This document shows positions 16,745 through 24,392 of a stretch of DNA of 64,000 nucleotides, piece by piece (the first letter of the stretch is position 1; each line of letters opens with the position of its first letter). The position numbers were made by a program, and so were the translations under genes. Under the pieces are notes generated by a model, which worked only from the letters and a program-made list of their open reading frames with translations, was not told the DNA's origin and made no database searches. This DNA is from Akkermansia muciniphila (GTDB lineage Bacteria > Verrucomicrobiota > Verrucomicrobiia > Verrucomicrobiales > Akkermansiaceae): positions 62,001-126,000 of the forward strand of contig CANQLV010000001.1 of assembly GCA_947624785.1 (NCBI GenBank), read 5' to 3'.

Positions 16745-19180
16745 TCAGTTTTCCCGAACGGGTTCCCTGCCGGGGAATTCTTTCACGTACAGGTCCTGCT
16801 GGGGGAAGGGGATGGAGATGCCGTGCTCGTTGAACGCATTATAGATATGTTCCCGCACGGAGGAAAGGCTGGAGGCCTTCGTCATGACGGGAACCCAGAC
16901 CCACACGCCCAGATTGACGGAGCTGTCCCCGAAGCTGTCCAGAACCACGCTGGTTTTCTTCACCTTGGAAAGGAAGGGAAGGGAGGACAGCGTTTCCAGG
17001 ATGATTTGGCGCGCCCGCTCCACGTCCGTTCCGTAGGAGATGCCCACTTCCACCTTGGAGCATTCGAATTTGTGGTTGCGGGTCATGTTGCGGAAGTTCT
17101 TGTTGAAGAGCTGGGAGTTCTGGAAGGCGATGATGGAGCCGTCCAGCGTTTCAATCATGGTGGAGCGGTAGCCCAGGGAGGAGACGCGGCCCCGGTAGCC
17201 GTCGCATTCGATCATGTCCCCCTGGCGCAGGCGCCCCAGCATCAGGGACAGGCCGCTGATGATGTTTTCAATGGTGTCTTTCAGGGCGAAGCCGATGCCC
17301 ATGCTCAAGCCGCCCATGACCATCAGCAGCCCGTTGTAGTTGGCGTTCATGATGATGAGGGCCGTGAAGACGAAGAGCCCCCACAGGAACAGGGAGGAAA
17401 GCGTCACGAAGGTGGGGATGATGCCCACTTCATAGTCTTCCCCATAGACTTCATGCAGGGTGTTTTTACCGATGAAGATCAGGTAGTTGAGCACGATGGC
17501 AATCAGGATGACCTTGATGACGTGGCTCCAGCTGAAGGTGAGCAGGTCCTTGATTTCCGTAGTGGCGAAGATTTTGTTGATGATGAGGTCACCCATGTCG
17601 AAGGTGGCGGCGGGCCAGATGATGCTGAACAGGATGAGGAAGATGGTCAGGCAGGGGAGCGCCAGCTTGGAGACGAAGGGGCGGAACCACAGGATGGCCT
17701 GCTTGTTCCGTTCCTTCCGGCGGTTTTCATAGTGGTGGAGCAGGTTCCACAGCCCCACCAGGAGCAGGATGCTGGTCATCAGCATGATCCACGTCATCAG
17801 CACCAGGAAGGCCATGAAGCTGAACCCGGCCCAGCACAGGCCGCTGCCCAGGATGGTGAGCACCAGGGAGACGGTGGCGAAGAAGCGGTCCAGACGCGGG
17901 AGCTTGTGCCGCTGCCGCACCCAGGTCAGCAGGGAGAAGAGGGAAACCAGCGTGAAGAGGACGGGCATGGAAATGTCCACGATGATGTTGGGGGCCATGA
18001 ACATGCGCAGCAGCATGAAGAAGCCGCCCAGGAGCAGGTAGGGCATGTAGATGCGGATGCCGGAGTTGATGGTGCCGTAGGGGAGGCGCGTCACCAGGGA
18101 GAACAGGATGGCGCTGACCAGCAGGAGGAATTCCGCGCCCAGGGAGGCCGCGCTTTTCAGCAGGTAGTCCGGCGTGCGCATGGAGGCGATGACGAGGACG
18201 AGCGCCACGATGAGGATGGTGGTGACGTTGGTGAAGGCGTGGCGCTTGTTGTAGTGGCCCGTTTTTTCAAGCGTTTTCCTGAAGCCCAGGAAGACGATAA
18301 GGCGGGAAAGGCAGTAGGAGCACAGGACGATGCCCAGCAGGATGAACCCGTAGTGCTTGAGCGTTTCCGGGTCCGACGGGAGCTGGAGCTTGCTGTCCGC
18401 AGACGTTTCCCAGGCCCCCATGCAAATTTCATACGTCTTGAGCGGCTTGAGGAAAATGTACCGGGCCACGTTGGACGGGGTGTAGAATACCCGGTTGAAG
18501 AGGGAGGTGAACAGCTTGCCGCTTTCATTGTTCAGGGCGTCTATCTTGCCGCCCAGGCTGTTGAAGAGTTCCTTGAGGTAGCTGATCTGCTCCTTTTCCT
18601 TGAGCAGGGATTCTTCCAGGGTGCGGCAGGTGTACAGGGCCTCGTCCCTCTGCACCAGGGAGGGTTCCGACAAGTTGTCCGTGTTGACTTCCTCCAGGGA
18701 TTCCGCCAGTTTCTTGATGCGCCCTATTTCCTTGTCCAGACGTTCCTCCTGTCCCTGGAAGTCCGGCTTTTGGGCGTAATACGTCTTGACCAGGCTGGTG
18801 GCGGCCTTGCAGTAAAAGGCCAGCGTGAAGATTTTCTGATCGTCCAGGGCGTAAAGCACGGCGGACATTTCATATACCCTGGTGTCAAAGTAATTGTAGG
18901 TGGCGTCCGCCTCCTTCACCAGCGCCTCCCGGATGGCCATCCTTTTTTCCTCATTCTTCTTCAGGATGGTGATTTCATGGCACAGGGCCATGATGACGGT
19001 GTCCATCTCCGAGCGGTTCTGTTCCGCCTGGGGCTGCTCCGGAGCGGGTTCCTGCACCTGTTCCGGAACGGCGGCTGGCGCGGCCTCCTGCTGTGCCGCA
19101 GCATGGCCCGCGGCCAGCAGACCGGCCAGAAGGAAGGCGGCGCAGCAGCGGAAAAACGTCCGGTAATCAGGGATGCTCAT
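16745..19180 (-). CDS. Large MscS-family mechanosensitive channel protein
   Basis: The protein has 811 residues. A signal peptide (1-29, ending AAGHAAAQ) leads into a long periplasmic coiled region (about 30-270), then about ten membrane helices. The MscS core lies near residues 590-800, with the pore helix around MGGLSMGIGFALKDTIENIISG and the beta domain GDMIECDGYRGRVSSLGYRST. This is the layout of MscK/MscM-type large channels, which open under membrane tension to release solutes. The long open frame on the opposite strand is a shadow of this gene. No neighbouring gene suggests a special role. Confidence 0.9.
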   Translation of the reverse strand: MSIPDYRTFFRCCAAFLLAGLLAAGHAAAQQEAAPAAVPEQVQEPAPEQPQAEQNRSEMDTVIMALCHEITILKKNEEKRMAIREALVKEADATYNYFDTRVYEMSAVLYALDDQKIFTLAFYCKAATSLVKTYYAQKPDFQGQEERLDKEIGRIKKLAESLEEVNTDNLSEPSLVQRDEALYTCRTLEESLLKEKEQISYLKELFNSLGGKIDALNNESGKLFTSLFNRVFYTPSNVARYIFLKPLKTYEICMGAWETSADSKLQLPSDPETLKHYGFILLGIVLCSYCLSRLIVFLGFRKTLEKTGHYNKRHAFTNVTTILIVALVLVIASMRTPDYLLKSAASLGAEFLLLVSAILFSLVTRLPYGTINSGIRIYMPYLLLGGFFMLLRMFMAPNIIVDISMPVLFTLVSLFSLLTWVRQRHKLPRLDRFFATVSLVLTILGSGLCWAGFSFMAFLVLMTWIMLMTSILLLVGLWNLLHHYENRRKERNKQAILWFRPFVSKLALPCLTIFLILFSIIWPAATFDMGDLIINKIFATTEIKDLLTFSWSHVIKVILIAIVLNYLIFIGKNTLHEVYGEDYEVGIIPTFVTLSSLFLWGLFVFTALIIMNANYNGLLMVMGGLSMGIGFALKDTIENIISGLSLMLGRLRQGDMIECDGYRGRVSSLGYRSTMIETLDGSIIAFQNSQLFNKNFRNMTRNHKFECSKVEVGISYGTDVERARQIILETLSSLPFLSKVKKTSVVLDSFGDSSVNLGVWVWVPVMTKASSLSSVREHIYNAFNEHGISIPFPQQDLYVKEFPGREPVREN

Positions 19181-19336
19181 GAACGGTTCCAGTTCTAGGG
19201 GCTGCTGGCATCACGGTCAAGGTTATATTCCCCCGCTGCCTGAGACGGCTTTGCGGGGGGAAGGGGCGCATTATCCGGGCGGTTTTTCCTGAACCGGGAT
19301 TTCCTGCCCGGCGGGTTACCCCTATTGATTTACTGA

Positions 19337-19366
19337 TTGATTCTTTAACGGAATATTGGGTAATAT
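19337..19366 (+). promoter_or_regulatory. Predicted promoter of the amidohydrolase gene
   Basis: TTGATT and TAATAT are separated by 18 bases. The -10 element ends 12 bases before the ATG at 19379, leaving a leader of a few bases. Confidence 0.4.
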
Positions 19367-19378
19367 GAACATAATTCC

Positions 19379-20704
19379 ATGAATTGTATGAAGGAGCCGG
19401 AAATTTTAACCATAGACGCCCACTGCCATTTGTTCAACCACGAGGTTCTTTCCTGGAGGCTGCTGGTGGATTTCATCCTTTCCCGCATGCGTTCCCGAGG
19501 ACCGCGGGCGCGTCTTCCGGAAGCCGCGGGCGGCATCAGCGGGTTGAAACGGATCATCCGTTTCTTCAAGACCGGGTTGATGGATACGGAGAATATTTAC
19601 GGCAAGCTGCTGGCGGAAGGCGCCTGCAATACCGTCGTGCCGCTGATGTTTGACCTGGATTACTGCATGAAGGGCGCCGGGCGTTCCGACGGGCCCGGAC
19701 GGCGGAAGGCCTGCAAGAAGAAGGTGAAAAGGGCGGCAAGGAAGGAATGGGCCGTGCTCCGGAAGGAGCTTGATGAGCTGGCGGAACGGGCCGGGAGAGG
19801 GGACAGGAGGGAAATCGGGGAGATGAAGCAGGCGCTCCGCCGCCTGTCCAGGCGGACGGAACGGCTTGCCCTGGGGAAACGGGATACCTTCCGGACGCAG
19901 GAGGATGAGCTGCTGAAACTGGCGGCGGCGCATCCCGGCAGGGTGCTTCCGTTTTACGTGGTGGACCCGCGCCGTCCCGGCAACTGGCTGCATGGTCCGG
20001 ACGGGACGATAGACGTTTCCCCCATGACGGACAGGCTGGTTCCGGAACTGGGAGGGAAGGGCGGTTTTTACGGTTTCAAGCTGTATTGTCCCAACGGCTA
20101 TTCCCCGACGGATCCGGCGCTGATGGCCCTGTACGGGTATTGCGAACGGCACGGGGCGCCGCTGACGGCCCATTGCTCCGGCGGCGGGTTTGCCAGTTTT
20201 TCCCCTTCCATCATGGTGCACGGCCATGTTTACCGGAATGGAGAGGTTGTTCCGCATGACGGCGTTCTGGAGTTCAAGCACTACCGCCTGACAGACAAGC
20301 TCCGGGTGAGGGAGAAGGCGGAACTTCTGAATCATCCCCGGCTGTGGGAAAAGGTGATGGAAGCTTTTCCGCGCCTCCGGCTGAACCTGGCCCATTTCGG
20401 CTGCCGGGAAGAGGGCGCGGAATGGACGGAACTGATTTACGGCATGATGGAGAAGTTTCCCGGCCTCCATACGGATTTCTCCTGCATCACGGAGGCGGCG
20501 AAGCTCGGAGAAATGCGGGAGTACTTCCGCAAGGCCCCGGAACAGGTGCGCCGCAAATTCCTGTTCGGCAGTGATTTTTATCTGAACCTTCTTTTTCTGG
20601 ACGGGATGAAGGAGTACATGGAGAACTTCCGGAACACGTTCACGGAGCAGGAAAGGCGGGAGCTGATGACGGCCAATCCCTCCGAATTCCTGGGATTGTC
20701 CTGA
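19379..20704 (+). CDS. Amidohydrolase-family (TIM-barrel metal-dependent) hydrolase
   Basis: The 441-residue protein starts with the metal-binding HxH-type motif TIDAHCHLFNHE. Further likely ligands are in APLTAHCSGGG, LNLAHFG and the late FGSDFYL, giving the amidohydrolase-2 pattern. The substrate is unknown. An unusual strongly basic helical insert (about residues 115-175, with KKKVKRAARK) interrupts the barrel and may be a coiled coil. A second ATG three codons downstream is possible, but the promoter position favours 19379. Confidence 0.8.
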   Translation: MNCMKEPEILTIDAHCHLFNHEVLSWRLLVDFILSRMRSRGPRARLPEAAGGISGLKRIIRFFKTGLMDTENIYGKLLAEGACNTVVPLMFDLDYCMKGAGRSDGPGRRKACKKKVKRAARKEWAVLRKELDELAERAGRGDRREIGEMKQALRRLSRRTERLALGKRDTFRTQEDELLKLAAAHPGRVLPFYVVDPRRPGNWLHGPDGTIDVSPMTDRLVPELGGKGGFYGFKLYCPNGYSPTDPALMALYGYCERHGAPLTAHCSGGGFASFSPSIMVHGHVYRNGEVVPHDGVLEFKHYRLTDKLRVREKAELLNHPRLWEKVMEAFPRLRLNLAHFGCREEGAEWTELIYGMMEKFPGLHTDFSCITEAAKLGEMREYFRKAPEQVRRKFLFGSDFYLNLLFLDGMKEYMENFRNTFTEQERRELMTANPSEFLGLS

Positions 20705-20714
20705 CGGACAAGAG

Positions 20715-20744
20715 AAACGCTCCGGAGGGATATCCGGAGCGTTT
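20715..20744. terminator. Hairpin between amidohydrolase and gltX
   Basis: A perfect 12-base stem (AAACGCTCCGGA) has a 6-base loop and lies between two convergent genes. Neither side has a long T run, so it may be a weak bidirectional terminator. Confidence 0.5.
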
Positions 20745-20770
20745 GAATGGAAGATTGTTTCCGGCGGGAA

Positions 20771-22072
20771 TCAGTTCAGGGAAAAGGAGCGGATTCTCTT
20801 CACGGATTCCTCCCGGCCCAGCAGGGAGAAGACGGAGGAAAGGTCCGGGCCGCCGCTCAGCCCGGTCAGGGCCACGCGGGCGGGGAACATGACGGCTCCC
20901 ATTTTCACGCCGTTTTCCTTGGCAAAGGCTTTCAGCACGCCGATGAGTTCATGGCCGTCCCATTCCGGTTCCTGCTCCAGCCTGTCCGCGAGTTTGGAAA
21001 GCAGTTCCAGGGCTTCCGGCTGGACTTTGGCAAGGGCTTCCGGGTCCATGCCCAGGTCAAAGAAGAAGCGGATTTTGTCCGGCACTTCCGCCAGGGTCTG
21101 CACCTTCGTCTGCACGGTGGCGATGGCGGCGTCCAGAATCGGGGAGTCCGGCAATCCGGCGTTCAGGCAGAAGGGGCGCGCCCTGCCCGTGAATTCTTCC
21201 GGAGCCAGGGCAATGATATGCTGCTGGTTGACCCAGCGGCACTTCGTGATGTCAAATTTGGCGGCGGAGTGGTTGACGGCTTCCAGGGAGAAGCGTTCGA
21301 TGAGCTCCTGCGGGGAGAAGATTTCCGTGTCGTCCTTGGGGGACCAGCCCAGCAGGGCCAGGAAGTTCATGACGCCTTCCGGCAGGAAGCCTTCTTCCGG
21401 ATAGGCGCCCAGGGCCGCGCCTACGTCGCGCTTGGACATCTTGGAGCCGTCCTGGTTCAGGATCAGCGGCATGTGGGCGAAGACGGGAGGGGTGACGCCA
21501 AAGGCCTCAAACAGCTGGATGTGCTTGGGCGTGTTCATGATGTGGTCTTCCCCGCGGATGACGTGGGTCATCTTCATTTCAATGTCGTCCACCACGTTGA
21601 CGAAATGGAAGATGTAGGAGCCGTCCGCGCGGCGGATGGCCATGTCCGGCGTGTTGGAGGCGTCCCGGTAGTCGATCGTGATGTCACCGCAGATCAGGTC
21701 ATGGAAGGTGACGGGCTTGGTGCGGTCAAAGCGGAAGCGCCAGGCGCCGCCGTCCTCGTATACGCGCCCGGCATCCTGGAGCTTCTTGAAATAGGCGTCG
21801 TAAATGTCGTTGCGCTGGCTCTGGAAATAGGGGCCGCAGCCGCCGCCCTTCATGGGGCCTTCATCCCAGTCGAGCCCCAGCCATTCCATGCCGGTGAAGA
21901 TTGCGCGGGTGGCTTCCTCCGTGTTGCGGGCGTTGTCCGTGTCCTCAATGCGGAGGATGAAGGTGCCCCCCATCTTGCGGGCGAACAGCCAGTTGAACAG
22001 GGCGGTGCGTGCGCCCCCGATGTGGAGGTAGCCGGTGGGGGAGGGTGCGAATCTTGTTCTGACGTGACTCAT
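20771..22072 (-). CDS. gltX: Glutamyl-tRNA synthetase
   Basis: This 433-residue class I aminoacyl-tRNA synthetase charges tRNA-Glu. HIGH-type motif: PSPTGYLHIGGARTALFNW near the N-terminus. KMSKS-type motif: GSKMSKRDVGA in the middle. The ATG at 22072 is chosen because the family starts with VRTRFAPSPTG and a promoter lies immediately upstream; 52 extra upstream codons are not family-like. It is somewhat shorter than many bacterial GltX proteins because of a compact anticodon-binding end. A non-discriminating role also charging tRNA-Gln cannot be judged from this window. Confidence 0.95.
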   Translation of the reverse strand: MSHVRTRFAPSPTGYLHIGGARTALFNWLFARKMGGTFILRIEDTDNARNTEEATRAIFTGMEWLGLDWDEGPMKGGGCGPYFQSQRNDIYDAYFKKLQDAGRVYEDGGAWRFRFDRTKPVTFHDLICGDITIDYRDASNTPDMAIRRADGSYIFHFVNVVDDIEMKMTHVIRGEDHIMNTPKHIQLFEAFGVTPPVFAHMPLILNQDGSKMSKRDVGAALGAYPEEGFLPEGVMNFLALLGWSPKDDTEIFSPQELIERFSLEAVNHSAAKFDITKCRWVNQQHIIALAPEEFTGRARPFCLNAGLPDSPILDAAIATVQTKVQTLAEVPDKIRFFFDLGMDPEALAKVQPEALELLSKLADRLEQEPEWDGHELIGVLKAFAKENGVKMGAVMFPARVALTGLSGGPDLSSVFSLLGREESVKRIRSFSLN

Positions 22073-22082
22073 GATGGGTAAG

Positions 22083-22110
22083 AGAGTAAGGGCCAGCCTG
22101 CCCGCGTCAA
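22083..22110 (-). promoter_or_regulatory. Predicted promoter of gltX
   Basis: On the minus strand TTGACG and TACTCT are 16 bases apart. The -10 ends 10 bases before the gltX ATG, so the transcript would have a leader of only about 4 bases. Confidence 0.45.
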
Positions 22111-22236
22111 GCAGATACAGGGGGTGCATGCCAAAAAAGGGCAGCGCGGGGGCGGGGAGGGGGGAAGGGTTTTTTTTTGGGGTGGTGTCGGCCTTGCGGC
22201 TTGCCTGGAAGGGGCTTTTAGGCTTCATTTAACGCC

Positions 22237-23385
22237 GTGTTCTTTTTAAAGCACATATTCCGCCTGCGGGAGAAGTGGCAGATTCAGAGGGATGATGAGG
22301 AAAAGCCCTTTCTGGAGCACCTGGACGACTTGCGGACCATGCTGCTGAGAATGGCGCTGTGCCTGACCGTCAGCACGATTCTGTGCGCCGGCTTCGCCTC
22401 CAATCTGATGGACATCCTGAGGCGTCCCGTCAACCAGGTCTGGGACATGTTTGAGGAATCCCACCTGCCCGCGGGAATTGGCCTGGATGCCTGGGGAAAG
22501 GCCAAGGAAATGGCCACGGCCATGACGAGCCTGGATGACGGCCAGCGGAAATTGCTTCTGCGGCAGGTTTCCCCGTCACAGGCGGATTTGACGGAGGCGG
22601 CCCTGGTGCTCCGGGGCGCCCAGCCCCTGCCGGAGGACAGGAAAGAGATTTTCATCAGGGAGGGAAGCCCCAGCTCCACGGTGCGGGAACTGGCGGAATC
22701 CCTGTCTGCCAAGGAAGCCATTCTGACGGACGGCACGGGACGGGGGGCGCTCAAGATGATGAGCGCGTTCCAGCCCGGGGAGGCGTTCATGCTGACCATC
22801 AAGCTTTCCCTGTATGCCGGGGTGGTGATCTCTTTCCCCCTGCTGCTGTACTTCCTGCTTCAGTTCATTATTCCGGGGCTGCTGGAGCATGAGCGCAGGC
22901 TGCTGTACAAGTGCATGGCGGTCGGTTTCGGGCTGTTCCTGGCAGGGACGCTGTTCTGCTACTTCATCGTGCTCCCCAGGGTGCTGACGTTCTTCTATAC
23001 GTATTCCCTGGAATTCGGCATTTCCAATGAATGGCGCATCGGCTACTACCTGTCCTTCGCCACGCAGATGATCCTGATGTTCGGCCTGGCGTTTGAACTG
23101 CCCGTGGTGGTGATGCCTTTCGTCAAGCTGGGCGTGCTGACCTATGACATGATGAAGGCCACGCGCCGCTACGCCATTGTGGCGATCGCCATCCTGGCCG
23201 CGGTCATCACCCCCACGCCGGACGTGGCTACCATGATGCTGATGGCCGTTCCCATGTATGCGCTGTATGAAATATGCATCATCCTGGCCTGGATGCATGA
23301 GCGCAAGGAGGCCGCCCGCGCCCGGGAGGAAGCCGCCCGGTTTGAAGAAGACTTCAACAATGACAATTCTCCCTACAACCATTAA
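22237..23385 (+). CDS. tatC: Sec-independent protein translocase TatC with enlarged first periplasmic loop
   Basis: The 382-residue protein has the TatC N-terminal signature KPFLEHLDDLRTMLLR before the first helix. Later helices follow, including YFLLQFIIPGLLEHERRLL and FVKLGVLTYDMMKATRRYAIV. TatC binds twin-arginine signal peptides and forms the Tat export core. The loop between helices 1 and 2 (about 56-182) is far longer than the few tens of residues usual in the family. The start is a GTG, since no in-frame ATG precedes the conserved motif. uppP follows 24 bases later; no tatA is seen. Confidence 0.9.
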   Translation: MFFLKHIFRLREKWQIQRDDEEKPFLEHLDDLRTMLLRMALCLTVSTILCAGFASNLMDILRRPVNQVWDMFEESHLPAGIGLDAWGKAKEMATAMTSLDDGQRKLLLRQVSPSQADLTEAALVLRGAQPLPEDRKEIFIREGSPSSTVRELAESLSAKEAILTDGTGRGALKMMSAFQPGEAFMLTIKLSLYAGVVISFPLLLYFLLQFIIPGLLEHERRLLYKCMAVGFGLFLAGTLFCYFIVLPRVLTFFYTYSLEFGISNEWRIGYYLSFATQMILMFGLAFELPVVVMPFVKLGVLTYDMMKATRRYAIVAIAILAAVITPTPDVATMMLMAVPMYALYEICIILAWMHERKEAARAREEAARFEEDFNNDNSPYNH

Positions 23386-23409
23386 ACACATCCAACTGGC
23401 TACATTATC

Positions 23410-24246
23410 ATGAATCTCCTGGACATCATCATCCTGGGCATTGTGGAAGGCCTGACCGAGTACCTGCCGGTCAGCTCCACCGGACATCTGCTCCTGACGG
23501 AATCCCTGCTGAACATGTCCCAGAGCAAGGAGGCTCTGGACGCCCTGGCCGTCTGCATCCAGGGAGGGGCCATCCTGGCGGTGCTGAGCCTGTATTTTCC
23601 CCGGGTGAAGGCCATGGCGCAGGGCGTGCGCGGCAATAATCCCGCCGGGCTGAAACTGCTGGTGAATCTTATTCTGGCCTTTCTTCCCGCCGCCGTGGTG
23701 GGCCTGTGCTGCGCCTCCCTGATTAAGGAATATCTCTTCAACACCTACACGGTGGCCTATTCCTGGATTGTGGGCGGCGGCGTGATTCTGGCGTACTGCG
23801 CCTGGCGCGCCAGGCAGGGCCGTTCCAATGAAGGGAACGCCGGAGCCTCCATTGAAAGCCTGACTCCGGCCAGGGCGTTGACGGTGGGGGCGCTCCAGTG
23901 CGTCGCCATGATTCCCGGCACCAGCCGGAGCCTGATGACCATGCTGGGCGGCATGTTCGTGGGGCTGAGCGTGGAGGCGGCCGTGGAATTCAGCTTCCTG
24001 CTGGGGCTGATTACCTTGGGTGCGGCCACGGTGCATGATGCGTACAAGGACGGGGCGCTGATGCTGGAATCCTTCGGGTGGGAAGCCCTGGCCGTGGGAA
24101 CGGTGGTGAGCTGGTTTTCCGCGTGGCTGGCCGTGAAGTGGATGGTTTCCTACCTGCAAAAGCACAGTTTTGCCGTGTTCGGCTGGTACCGCATCGCCAT
24201 CGGCATCGTGACCCTGGTGCTCCTGTCCATGGGGCTGATGCATTAA
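23410..24246 (+). CDS. uppP: Undecaprenyl-diphosphatase
   Basis: This 278-residue BacA/UppP membrane protein recycles undecaprenyl diphosphate to the monophosphate carrier lipid for peptidoglycan and O-antigen. The two active-site motifs are EGLTEYLPVSSTGHLLL near residues 13-29 and MIPGTSRSLMTMLGG in the second repeat. About eight membrane helices are predicted. It follows tatC closely and is ended by a strong terminator at 24277. Confidence 0.95.
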   Translation: MNLLDIIILGIVEGLTEYLPVSSTGHLLLTESLLNMSQSKEALDALAVCIQGGAILAVLSLYFPRVKAMAQGVRGNNPAGLKLLVNLILAFLPAAVVGLCCASLIKEYLFNTYTVAYSWIVGGGVILAYCAWRARQGRSNEGNAGASIESLTPARALTVGALQCVAMIPGTSRSLMTMLGGMFVGLSVEAAVEFSFLLGLITLGAATVHDAYKDGALMLESFGWEALAVGTVVSWFSAWLAVKWMVSYLQKHSFAVFGWYRIAIGIVTLVLLSMGLMH

Positions 24247-24276
24247 ATAACGTTCTCCGTCAGTTGAATACCAGAG

Positions 24277-24307
24277 GCCGCCGCCCCTCCGGGCAGGCGG
24301 CTTTTTT
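24277..24307 (+). terminator. Rho-independent terminator of tatC-uppP
   Basis: The hairpin GCCGCCGCCC/GGGCaGGCGGC (one bulged A) is followed by six T residues, 30 bases after the uppP stop. Confidence 0.85.
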
Positions 24308-24392
24308 ATTGTTTTCCGCTTCAGGAAAAGGCTCTTTGAAAATGTAACCTGATTGTAACACACGGGATTGATTTTTCAGGCATCATGGGGGC

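Noticed and set aside
16721..19198. 825-codon open frame on the plus strand
   Set aside because: It is the exact antisense shadow of the MscS-type gene, is rich in His, Gln, Asp and Glu as shadows of hydrophobic codons are, and has no recognisable motif.
20747..22081. 444-codon plus-strand frame
   Set aside because: Antisense of gltX.
22576..24363. 595-codon minus-strand frame
   Set aside because: Antisense of tatC and uppP, which have clear family motifs; composition is shadow-like.
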